This document shows, one piece after another, positions 11,451-21,166 of a stretch of DNA of 64,000 nt (its first letter is position 1; every line of letters starts with the position of its first letter). Below the pieces are notes generated by a model. That model had not been told where the DNA came from and ran no database searches. It saw nothing but the letters and a program-made list of their open reading frames with translations. Source of the DNA: Bidens hawaiensis (taxonomy: Eukaryota; Streptophyta; Magnoliopsida; Asterales; Asteraceae); the NCBI GenBank assembly GCA_021521415.1, contig JAIQDT010000303.1, positions 310,001-374,000 on the forward strand. The letters run 5' to 3'. Both the position numbers and the translations under genes were made by a program.

Positions 11451-12099
11451 GGAGATGATCAAGAGAGAACTCATTCTTAGATAGAGAACTAGAGAACTAA
11501 TAAAAAAATATTTTTTATTTATTTTTCTTTTAGCCTTCTTTTTTGTTGTTATTCTTCACTAAAAAAATATAAAAATAAAAAAATATTTATAAATATAATA
11601 AAAAACTCATTGTAGTGCACATATGCAATACATCGACTTTTTTTATACTGCATATGTGCATTAGTGTGTATTTTGATATGTGCAATAGTGTTGAATAACA
11701 TATATGTAATTGTTTGTATTGTATACATGAAATAATGTTATGTTATATACAAAAATATAAAAAAATCGATATAGTGCATATGTGTATTAGTATTGTATTA
11801 CATACAAGGGATAGTGTGTATTGCATTCAATTATTAGTGTTGTATTTGAATATATTCGATAGTATATATTGTATAATACAAGTGTGTTGTATTATATAAA
11901 ATACTATTATATATATGCAATACACATTAGTGCACATATGCACTGCATCTGCGGGTTGTTTTTCTTAGGAACAATATCATCTTATTAGAATGAGGAAAGA
12001 AAAAAAATCACAAAATATTTGTTAAAAAGAAGTTAAAAATAATTCTTCATTAGTTCTCTAGTTCTCTCTTTAAGAGGAGTTCTCTCTATATCACACCCA
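11451..12099. mobile_element. MITE-like TIR element 2
   Basis: Terminal inverted repeats of about 55 bp: the left end reads GGAGATGATCAAGAGAGAAC with CTAGAGAACTAAT following, and the right end, inverted, reads GGGTGTGATATAGAGAGAAC with CTAGAGAACTAAT following. It is flanked on both sides by (TA)n. The interior is about 650 bp of AT-rich sequence with repeated GTGCATATGTGTATTAGT-like words and no protein motif. Confidence 0.75.
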
Positions 12100-12111
12100 T
12101 ATATATATATA

Positions 12112-12445
12112 GGGGTAATGTATATAATGAAAACCCATTTGAGTTAAGGAAACCCGTGAAAACTTTATGTAACATTGTTTTTTTTACATATGTAATATAT
12201 GTTGTTATATTTAATACAAAACATCGAAAAACTTAAAAAATAGTTTTGCTACTTTTTTACATTTTTTGACTAACTTTTACGTATATTTTTAGTAGAGAGA
12301 AAAAGTTATTTTTACTTTTACATTTTTTATTAATTTTAATTGTGAATCACAAGATTCAAACTTTAATTAAAAACATATGGTTAAAAATGAGTTTCTAAAG
12401 TTTCCACAAGTCACAACTCAAGTGGGTTTTATTTTATCCTAACCT
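12112..12445. mobile_element. MITE-like TIR element 3
   Basis: The left end GGGGTAATGTATATAATGAA and following AACCCATTTGAGTT mirror the right end, which inverted reads AGGTTAGGATAAAATAAA followed by ACCCACTTGAGTT. It is bounded by TA runs and, on the right, by a (GT)n run. It is about 335 bp without coding capacity. Confidence 0.7.
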
Positions 12446-12478
<33 letters not shown>

Positions 12479-12653
12479 ATTGGGGTACAACATCACTACA
12501 CTCCTAAAACAAAAATTTCCCCTTGCTGACTGGACACCACATAACAAAAATCACCCCATTTGATAGCCCTTACACTACACATAGCCTTTTGGCTTGTTAC
12601 ATAATGCTAGCTTTGTTTATTTTGTAATTTTGTTAAGGGTCCTACTATGGACA

Positions 12654-12805
12654 CCCACCAAACGCCCTAATACGTCGCGTATAGGGCTATACGCGGCGTA
12701 TTAGTTGATTTGACGTCCTAGCTGGCAAAAGCTGGGCTAGGTTGTCAAATCGTACCCCTAATACGCCGCGTATAGATGTATACGCGGCGTATTGGGTGTT
12801 TTGAT
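12654..12805. repeat. Compound GC-rich palindrome (cruciform-prone)
   Basis: Two palindromes, 12667-12704 (arms of 17 with one mismatch, TAATACGTCGCGTATA against TATACGCGGCGTATTA) and 12758-12793, flank a third inverted pair GATTTGAC...CCTAGC / GCTAGG...GTCAAATC at about 12706-12752. The two outer halves also mirror each other, so the whole 150 bp is one nested inverted repeat. CpG density is far above that of the surroundings. Confidence 0.85.
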
Positions 12806-12944
12806 ATATTGGAGCATGGCTCCCCTCCATCTCCCTCCTTTCTCTTTTTTATTATCCCTTCCTTACCCTCACCCTCACCCTCACCCTCAAGATCTTCATC
12901 CAACCAACAACACAACAACACAATTTTCGGTATATATACCCACA

Positions 12945-13186
12945 ATGTCGTGGTTCAACAATTTATTTCTTGAGTCGAACGAGGAGGAGCCAGATTACGC
13001 TGCTAACGATCAACCTGATGTGGTTACCCGACTTGAACCAGGTTTCGTTTTATATTTATTTAGTATGAAGTCGGTAGTTGTTTTTTTAACTAAGACTTGC
13101 TATATTAATATTTGTTAGGAGTATGTCGGCTATGATACTCAGCCCTAACAACCTTACGGTCAGGCAAGCTTATCGGGCTTACCAAA
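12945..13186 (+). pseudogene. Short reading frame with candidate intron, unknown product
   Basis: An ATG at 12945, 90 bases after a CCCTCA repeat tract and 14 bases after a TATATATA run, opens a frame beginning MSWFNNLFLES followed by an acidic stretch NEEEPDYAANDQPD. At 13042 a GT follows CCAG, and an AG at 13117-13118 could close a 77-base T-rich intron, but the joined frame meets a stop within a few codons. The junction words recur at about 13187 and 14247 in a tandem duplication. I do not recognise the protein. It could be the N-terminal remnant of a transposon-encoded protein. Confidence 0.35.
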
Positions 13187-13249
13187 ATTGGACCACGTTT
13201 CGTTAAGTGTATTTATTTAGTATGAAGTTGTTGGTTGCCTTTTTAACTA

Positions 13250-14143
13250 GTGGCAGTTACATATTTCCCCTTGTTAAACGTCTTAATTACATATTTCCTC
13301 AATTTAAAAAAAGTAATTACATACTTCCCCTCTTTTAAATATATATATTACATATTTCCCCAATCCACTAAAATTAACTTATTAGTTGACTATTATACCC
13401 TTAATCTTAAAAAAAAAAATAAAAAAAAAATAAAAAAAAAATACAAATTAGATATAAACATGATTCTTTGTGCACCATCTTCCTTACTCCATATGTCCTC
13501 AAATGCAACCCTACCGTTATATTCTCCGGCCAAGTTCTGATTGTTCTCCCTCTCTATAGTCAAATACAACACACAACCCACCACCCCACACAGTCCACCA
13601 CCTCTCCTTTTACCTGCTTGCTTGACGCCATATCCGGTGACCACCACTAAAACTCACCCTTTTCAAATCCGAAGCTATGGATCCAGATGTAAACATGGCT
13701 TGAGAGTTCCGGGGTGTGGGAATCGGCGGTCGTCGAAGGGTCTAGGTGGAGAGAGACGGTGGAAGTCGGAGGTAGCTCACCGGATAATCGAGTTTGCAGG
13801 AAGTATCGACCACCCACCGCAAACCCCCTCCACCGACCACCGCCACCCTCTCCTCCGGTTCTCCTCATCGATGTCAACCACCACCTTTTGATTCCATCAT
13901 CCCTAATTTTAATTCATAGGTTGGACAAGTGTTGTCGGTCAGGTCTCGTCGCCGGTGACTTTTGGTTGCTCACAGGGACGAAACATCTCTTTAACGAATA
14001 AAAATTTGGGTTGTTTGAATTGATTGGATTAGAAAAGGGTAATTAGGTAATTTTTGGTGAGAAGGGGAAATATGTAATAAAATTTTAAGGGTTGGACAAA
14101 TATGTAATAAGGTCTCTTAGCAGGGGGTATATGTAAAAAGTCC
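13250..14143. mobile_element. MULE-like element with 9-bp target duplication, possible gene capture
   Basis: The insert interrupts the second unit of a tandem duplication and is flanked by identical TTTTAACTA at 13241-13249 and 14144-14152. Its ends are degenerate inverted repeats (left GTGGCAGTTACATATTTCCC; right, inverted, GGACTTTTTACATATACCCC) with subterminal copies of TTACATATTTCCCC on the left and GGAAATATGTAATA on the right. A 9-bp duplication is typical of Mutator-like elements. The interior (about 13490-13990) is less AT rich, with CACC/CCACC-rich sequence open in several frames, as in Pack-MULEs that have picked up gene fragments, but I recognise no captured gene and no transposase. 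Confidence 0.65.
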
Positions 14144-14265
14144 TTTTAACTAAAGCATGCTACATTACGTTTTGTTAGAATTAAATTGGTTATTATAGTC
14201 AGCCTGAACATTTTTAAGGTAACCCTAGCTCACCGGGCCTCCCAAATTTGAACCAGGTTTCCCTT

Positions 14266-14593
14266 ACTATTACCATTATTGGTAAATTTTTTATTACAGT
14301 ATTACTGGTATTATTATTAAAATATTAATATTACTATTAAAATTTTATTGTTATTAAAATATTATTAATGTATTATTATTAATATATTAATATTAATATA
14401 ATTATGAATATTATGATTATTATTACAATATTATTTTTTTGTTATTAAAATAATATTATTCTAAACATATAATTACGCCAGAGATAGAGATGAGGGTGCC
14501 AGGCGCCGTCACGACACATTCAGATGTACGTTCTTATATTATATTATATTATATTATATTATATTATATTATATTATATTATATTATATTATA
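14266..14593. repeat. ATT-rich tract and (ATATT)n microsatellite
   Basis: 14266-14470 is dominated by ATT/TTA trinucleotide-like sequence. 14534-14592 is a clean pentanucleotide run of ATATT. No gene-like signal is present. Confidence 0.85.
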
Positions 14594-14631
14594 CGGGTGC
14601 TAGTTATTTTGGAGGGCTATACGCGTCTTAT

Positions 14632-14657
14632 TGGTGGGTTTTTCTACAAAAACCCAC
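14632..14657. repeat. Perfect 11-bp hairpin
   Basis: GGTGGGTTTTT and AAAAACCCACC are separated by CTAC. It follows a degraded CTATACGCGTCTTATT word related to the palindrome at 12654-12805, which is why it is treated as part of a possible element end. Confidence 0.7.
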
Positions 14658-14800
14658 CAGTTTTGTCTTATTATGTTTTTTTTTTCTTTTTTTTCTTTTT
14701 TTTCTTTTTTTTGTTATCATTATTGTTATTTATGATTATTATTATTATTATTATTTATTTATCAACAATATATTATTATTCGAAATTTGGCAAATGGCGT

Positions 14801-14968
14801 TCAGTTGTAGGGCTTATTTGGGAAAATTGACATTGCGAAACGACCTTTCAATTTATTGGCTGCTTTCGTTATGGGCATCTTGAATCAGTTACAGGGCTTA
14901 CTTGGGAAAATTGACATTGCCTAATGAACTTTCAATTTCTTGGCTGCTTTCGTTATCGGCATCTCAAA
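14801..14968 (+). repeat. 84-bp tandem duplication
   Basis: Two adjacent copies share TTGGGAAAATTGACATTGC and TTGGCTGCTTTCGTTAT with about a dozen differences. The function is unknown. Confidence 0.8.
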
Positions 14969-15153
14969 TCTGGCTCTTCGATTTCTTCAAAGTCCAACTG
15001 TCTTGACCGTCGGCCACCACCACCAACCGTAGTTGTCTTCACTTCAACACATATCCGTTGTCACTAAGCTTAAGATTAAGCTTAGTATTATCTTTATGTT
15101 TAGATAGGGGTTTTGTAAGTTGATCATCATTGTGTACATTGAAGAATTATCGG

Positions 15154-15205
<52 letters not shown>

Positions 15206-15206
<1 letters not shown>

Positions 15207-15367
15207 ATAGACTCCGTCATCGCTACCGTTAGCGGATACCACGGATCCAAGAGATTCAAACTCATCAAACTAATATCTCAATCTGGTGCTGATTATGTTG
15301 GAGCAATGAAATCTTCTACTCGACATCTACTACACAATAATATCAAAACACCATTGTTAGTATAAGA

Positions 15368-15410
<43 letters not shown>

Positions 15411-15652
15411 GAGCAATGAAATCTTCTACTCGACATCTACTACACAAGAATATCAAAACACCATTGTTAGTATAAGAGTTATATATATATAACTCTTATA
15501 CTAACAATGGTGTTTTGATCTTGTGTAGTAGATGTCGAGTAGAAGATTTCATTGCTCCAACATAATCAGCACCAGATTGAGATATTAGTTTGATGAGTTT
15601 GAATCTCTCGGATCTGTGGTATCAGCTAACGGTAGCGATGACGGAGTCTATA
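15206..15652. mobile_element. Foldback element with long inverted arms
   Basis: The left arm 15206-15370 and right arm 15491-15652 are inverted copies (TATAGACTCCGTCATCGCTA against its complement at the far end). A third copy of the inner half (15406-15480) lies in direct orientation before the right arm, so 15406-15562 is a nearly perfect palindrome with arms of about 72 bp around a 10-bp AT loop. (TA)n runs flank the left arm and separate the copies. A fragment of the arm recurs at about 15679-15720. There is no coding sequence. Confidence 0.8.
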
Positions 15653-15796
15653 ATTTGAACAGTGAAATGGAAATTCGGTCATTGCTCCAACATAATGAGC
15701 ATCAGATTGAGATATTAGTTCGGACTTACCTGAACCAGTTAACACGTTTGCCGACGTGGATTTAGGTTCGGTGTTGAATGATAATATTAGCACATT

Positions 15797-17949
15797 TGCA
15801 GTCACACCCAGCCTTCGGGCCTAGGCGCGTGACTCACAGTTGGTACCATTTGTGTCAATTTATCAAAGTTCGCAGCGGAAAATGTTAATTTAAAGTATTT
15901 ACTTTTATAAGGTAGGGAATTAAATGCCCTTATTTGTTTTTGTAAACTTAATTGTTTAAAAACAAGTTTTACATATGCATCATTACAAAATTAGCTGAGC
16001 CACCAGCTGTACTCTATGCCTAGTGATGTTCTATCTCAACTTGCATATCCACGACTATACATTACTCCTGGTACCTGAAAACAATTTTAAAATACGTCAG
16101 CTATATGCTGGTGAACACGCAGACTTGATAAAAGGTTTTCACAATTCATTATGACACAACAACAATAGCATTCAACGACTCAGTGGGTCTCAATCCCATC
16201 CCATCGGAACTAAAGATACTCACAAACCACATAATTGGACTTCACTCACCCTAGAGACAGTCACTTGCCTCATGGTTAGTATGTTTGTAGTGTGCCCACT
16301 ACAGTACATATATGTAAGGATCCAGACACATGTGTATTTTAGCCTGAGTGTTTAGTACTACCTTGTATCAAAATGTTTTAGAGGATTTGAACCAACCCTC
16401 ATGCAAATACTTTCATAACTCTTTTACATATGGATAACCGTCCATAGTTTAAAAGAGTAAATATCTTTAAAAAGACAGTACATAGACGTATTCACGTTGT
16501 AAAACATATCCACATTATAAAAAGGTTGAGCGTATTCACCTTTTGTTATAATCAGTGTATCTCACTGATAAATAACTAGATCTATGATCTTTCTTAGACC
16601 TTTAGTCTATTTGAAATGTAGCTTTCATAAGATAAGAATATAGATGCAATATTATTCTTTATTTTATAAAGATATTTCTTTTGAAAGAAGAAATTTGATA
16701 TATACGTTTCTTCATGATGAAGAAACGTAGCATATAAATGTTTTATAAAAGAAATGAATATCAAGGTAAAGGTTATGCAAATAGACTAAAGGTCTAAGAA
16801 AGATCTTTATCTCGAACCTATAGTATGAGAATAACAATTTATAAATAACTAGATCTATGATCTTTCTTAGACCTTTAGTCTATTTGCGTAACCTTTACCT
16901 TGATATTCATTTCTTTTATAAAACATTTATATGCTCGTTTCTTCATCATGAAGAAACGTATATATCAAATTTCTTCTTTCAAAAGAAATATCTTTATAAA
17001 ATAAAGAATAATATTGCATCTATATTCTTATCTTATGAAAGCTACATTTCACTTATTTATATGATCAAGATATAGACTATACCCCCGACTAGGGTCTAAG
17101 CCATATATAATAAAATAATCAGGCAGAATCCCTACCTGGTATGGCTTGTCTATACGGAATGCTTAAACTTTAAGTGGGCAGCACTTCTACTTGCACGTAC
17201 TTCTAGACAACTAATGTATTGGAAATGACGGGATTTCAGCACGAAAATTAAGGTAAAGTATTTGTGATGTGATTTGAGACTTCATCCCATAACTGCCTAT
17301 TTACATGCTGAACTAGACTTTCTTCGTGTCACGCGAGGGACAAATGTAGCCGCCATTATTATTATATTCCTTCACGTCGCGCGAAGTTGACCAATGGGTC
17401 TGCTGAGTCAACCCACTAGACTTGCCGCGTGTCGACACGTACAGCACCGGACGGGGTTACATCATAGCTACTTCGCGTCGCGCGATGGTTTCTTAACTGT
17501 TTTCTTTGCTTCGCGTGAAGGGGCTGAATTTTTATTTTCAGTCCCTGGTTTTTGGTAGCTTGTCATGTCTCGATCATAGTTCAAAAATTCTAAAGAGGCT
17601 CTTATGCGGCTCGCGGCGATGCGAGCGTGCGAAGTGCGCCATCAAAACGCCACATTACGCCCATCGCCCGAGTCCGAGTCCGTTCGCGTGCGCGTCGGGT
17701 GCTTTGCACCCTCCGCTAGGACTAGTGAGAGTAGTTAGCCACATAAGAACATTACCATGGAAAACTCCTTCCTTATAAAGTGCTTTCATTTTTTTCTACT
17801 TTCCATGTGGGATGGAGTTTCCTTCCTTATTCCCTCAACATATAATGCTTTCTTTTCTTCACCATATTTTTCCCTTTACTTATAAATATTATTGGTCCTT
17901 TATCTTTATAAATTTGTCACATTTGGAGCTAAACTTTGGGGATGTTACA
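15797..17949 (-). repeat. 3' LTR of chromovirus element G
   Basis: On the minus strand the LTR starts TGTAACATCCCC at 17949, directly after a polypurine tract. The distal end near 15797 is placed at a word giving GTGTGACTGCA on the minus strand and is approximate. The LTR contains CG-rich words (CTTCGCGTCGCGCGA and variants at about 17312, 17370 and 17470) and a large inverted repeat. Confidence 0.6.
16612..17051. repeat. 195-bp inverted repeat inside the LTR of element G
   Basis: Arm 1 (about 16612-16805) and arm 2 (about 16858-17051) are nearly perfect inverted copies, separated by about 50 bases. A 45-bp segment, ATAAATAACTAGATCTATGA to CTTTAGTCTATTTG, also occurs in direct orientation before each arm (about 16570 and 16841). 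A smaller palindrome CGTTTCTTCATGATGAAG lies within each arm. Confidence 0.85.
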
Positions 17950-17962
17950 TCCTCCCCACCTT
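17950..17962 (-). other. Polypurine tract of element G
   Basis: Read on the minus strand, AAGGTGGGGAGGA stands immediately before the LTR start TGTAAC. A GGACGAGATTCATT word precedes it, a sequence commonly seen at the end of the integrase region in chromoviruses and also present before the LTRs of E2 and H. It primes plus-strand synthesis. Confidence 0.75.
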
Positions 17963-17988
17963 GGAATGAATCTCGTCCTCGAGATTCA

Positions 17989-19197
17989 TTAGAACAGATG
18001 TGGATACTTCTTTCTCATTTCCGATTCTAACTCCCAAGAAACTTCTGGTCCTCTTCGAGAGTTGCATCTTATCTTGACTAACTTTAGCTTTCGTCGTTTA
18101 AGTTTCTTAAGTTGGAAATCTTTAACTTGTAGAGGTTGTTCCATAAATTTTAGTTTTTCGTTGATTTCAACATCCTTTAAAGGCATAGCTAAAGTTTCAT
18201 CAGCTAAACACTTGCGTAAGTTAGAAACATGAAATACATCATATATTCCTTTCATCTCTTCTGGTAATCATAAGCGATAAGCTACAGTACCGATTCGTTC
18301 TAATACTTTGAATGGTCCAACAAAACGAGGAATAAAGTTTCCTTTTTTACCGAATTGTACAACACCTTTCCAAGGTGAAACCTTTAACAAAACTTTGTCG
18401 CCTACTTGAAATTCCAACGGCTTACGGCGAATATCAGCATAACTCTTTTGTCTATCTCTTGCCGTTTTAAGTCGTTCACGGATTTATAGACTATCTCTGT
18501 TCCAGACATTTGATTGCCTCTAGTTTCAGACCAGCATACAGATGTTTTACATTTTCTTCCATACAATGCTTCAAATGGTGTGGCCTGAATACTCGTATGA
18601 TAACTATTGTTATATGAAAATTCCATCAAAGGAAGATGATCATCCCAACTTCCTCCTAGATCAATCACACAAGCTCGGAGCATATCTTCAAGCGTTTGAA
18701 TTGTTCTTTCACTCTGCCCATCTGTTTGAGGATGATAAGTAGTGCTAAGGTTCAGTTTATTCCTAACGCTTGTTGGAAACTTTTTCAGAAAGGAGACGTA
18801 AATCTGCTATCCCAATCAGATATGATATATAATGGCACACCATGTAATGATACTATGTTATTCACGTATATCCGTGCCAATCTATCTATATAGTAGGATT
18901 CATTGATAGGTATGAAATGAGCAGACTTAGTTAACCTATCGATGATGACCCAAATAGCGTTATGCTGACGGATAGTCTTGGGAGTTTTATAATAAAATCC
19001 ATTATTATCATCTCCCATTTCCAAACAGGTAGTTCAGGTTGTTGAAGCAAACCTGAAGGTTTTTGATGCTCAGCCTTGACTTGCAAACATGTTAAACATT
19101 TGGCTAGATATAGAGCAACATCCTTTTTCATTCCGTTCCACCAGTAGTTAGGCTTAATATTTTGATGCATTTTATCACTACCGGGATGCATCATATA
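17989..19197 (-). pseudogene. Integrase with C-terminal chromodomain-like part, element G
   Basis: Minus strand, in fragments of different frame. 19194-18931 has the zinc-binding [14 protein letters not shown] and the first core segment [16 protein letters not shown] with a catalytic Asp. 19024-18785 has [11 protein letters not shown] and IISDWDSRFTS, with the second Asp kept although the usual Arg is Trp. 18683-18402 has RACVIDLGGSWDDHLPLMEF and ALYGRKCKTSVCW. 18255-17989 has HVSNLRKCLADE and a chromodomain-like tail ending RRGPEVSWELESE. Integrase joins the DNA copy to the genome, and the tail domain directs target choice in chromoviruses. The reading stops at 19197, where element B is inserted; upstream RT and gag are therefore beyond the nest. 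Several frameshifts are present. Confidence 0.85.
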
Positions 19198-20953
19198 TGA
19201 TATAACGTTTAATATATATAAATCCTATGTACATTTTATTTAATATTGTATTAGTTTATTAGTAAGAAAGTGGGTACTTTAAGCGTGCTTTTGAATTTCA
19301 GGTTATAGTGCATTAAAGATACATAATGGAACCTTTATGTTGTAGCGCCTCTTAAATGTCGTTGTTCAGTGCGCGTATTAAAGTGGTCATACGAAACTAT
19401 TAATAAAAATTACTTTGAGAACCAAATAAATACGAAAGAAAACATGAGGGGGCTATTGTGAAAAAGTGAAATTAATTCAATTTTGGATAGATGAAAGAAA
19501 ACAAAAATGTGTGTGTTCTTGGGAATTACTTGGCCCATATTTACATCGGTGAATAAAAAAAGGAAAAAAAATAAGTCGGTTTTGTTGATTGAAAGCCGCC
19601 ATATCATATATTAATATAAAGAGGGAAAGAGTTGGTATAATTTATTGATTGGTATTCACGAGAGAGCAGAAGTCAAGGCAGATAACTTTAGCAAGACACG
19701 AACGAAAAAGACAGAAGGGATTTGCAGCCACAAAGAGGAGATCCGACAAAAGGTTTTTTTGAGTTCATCCCAAGAAAGAGAAAGAAGCGACAATAGTTTT
19801 GTGTCCGGGTTCAACACCTATTCATCCAAACATCCCTATTAGTCGGTTTGAATTTTTTACTTTCGTCATGAATTTATTGTTTGAACCTATTTATTTTCTT
19901 TTGTTCTTGAATATGGTTGTTTTCTAAACCCATAAACTGCCTAGGTTATGATGAACCTACTTTGATGTTTTGATTTGACTTCGGATTATTTATCGTTATG
20001 TTTTTTATGGTTTAGTAAAAGATTTATTTATATTAAATTGATGCATATGGATGCTTAGGATTGTTTGATGAGTTTTATTCCATAGTTTTCTTGATTATTG
20101 TTTGTCATATGATAGGTTGATATTAGATCAATTACTTTGTGTTCTTGATTATTTTATGATTTGATTTCGCGAAAGGATCATAGGAATAATATTGTCAAAT
20201 AAACCTAAGTGTGCTGCTAACCTAAAATCTGTAAAGTGCTAGGTTATTGATAGATCTTTATTATTTAATCTTGCTAGATTTAGTTCTTCGTAAGGAGTCC
20301 GTCTAGGATTGCTTATTTATTATTGTCTATTAATCAATTAAATATATTAAATTACCTTTGATTTCTGTGCTGTAAGGTAGGATTTCATTATAAAGGAACT
20401 AGATCATAATTAATTAGGTGACCGTAAGGGAACTTGATTTTTAATACTGGTGTATGCTAAAACTTGTTAGAAACCCACAGGTGTCTCTTGAGAAGGGTTA
20501 GGGGTCCTGCTAGGGTTTTCTTCTAAGTGTCTATTTTACGATCCCAGTCCATAACTAAATATTTTCCCGGTTAATTCATAACTGAAATTTAGGGGATTCT
20601 AGCCAAGGTAGTTTTCTCATCATCATCTTATTTAAATAAAATTCTTGTTTTCGTTTAAATTACTTGTTTTCTTAATTAGTTTTAATTATAGTATTAAATT
20701 AGTATTTTAAATAAAATCCCCCCCTCAAACAAATATAAATTAATAAGTCATGATTGTAGTTGAGTCTAATTAGCTAATAAACGTAATTTAGAGAGTCTCG
20801 TGGGTTCGATATCTGGACTTATTTAGCTTTACTAGAGTCGATTGGTTCACTTGCCGGTTAGTAGTTTAGTCGAGTTTTAGAGAGTCTAGAGTATTACTTA
20901 GTGTTTATTTTTAGTTAATTTAATTATTAATTTAAACAACTTTTAGCACATCA
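19198..20953 (+). repeat. 5' LTR of element B
   Basis: It starts TGATATAACG at the break in element G and ends GCACATCA five bases before the primer site, a length of about 1756 bp. The right two thirds match the LTR of element A in inverted orientation. The start is inferred from the point where the G integrase stops and from the Athila-type TGAT end. Confidence 0.75.
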
Positions 20954-20958
20954 GGTTT

Positions 20959-20976
20959 TGGCGCCATTGCCGGGGA
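20959..20976 (+). other. Primer binding site of element B (tRNA-Asp type)
   Basis: TGGCGCCATTGCCGGGGA matches the complement of the plant tRNA-Asp 3' end except for one base, and is identical to the site in element A. Confidence 0.88.
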
Positions 20977-21166
20977 TTCTTGGCGGTTGCCTTATTAGCT
21001 TTGATTAGACTTGCTTGCTATATACGTGCTATTTGCTTTATTTATTGCTTTGAGTCATGGGAGTCTAATTTTAAGTGTTAGTTATTTTATTCTATTTTCA
21101 GTTTTTTTCTATTTTCGTGTATTTTATTAGAGTATACCAATTTTGTTTTGTGTGTTTTTTAGGTAC

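Larger units (their letters stand above)
12640..14657. mobile_element. Possible TIR element carrying duplicated gene-like fragments
   Basis: The left end (about 12645-12690: CACCCACC then TAATACGTCGCGTATAGGGC) resembles the inverse of the right end (about 14608-14657: GGGCTATACGCGTCTTATT then GGTGGGTTTTT). Inside are a large palindrome, a short spliced-looking reading frame, a tandem duplication of about 156 bp (13032-13186 and 13187-14246 without its insert) and a MULE-like insertion. No transposase is recognised, so if this is a mobile element it is non-autonomous. Confidence 0.4.

Noticed and set aside
12861..12892. CCCTCA run as telomere-like sequence
   Set aside because: The unit is not the plant telomere repeat and the run is a short microsatellite.
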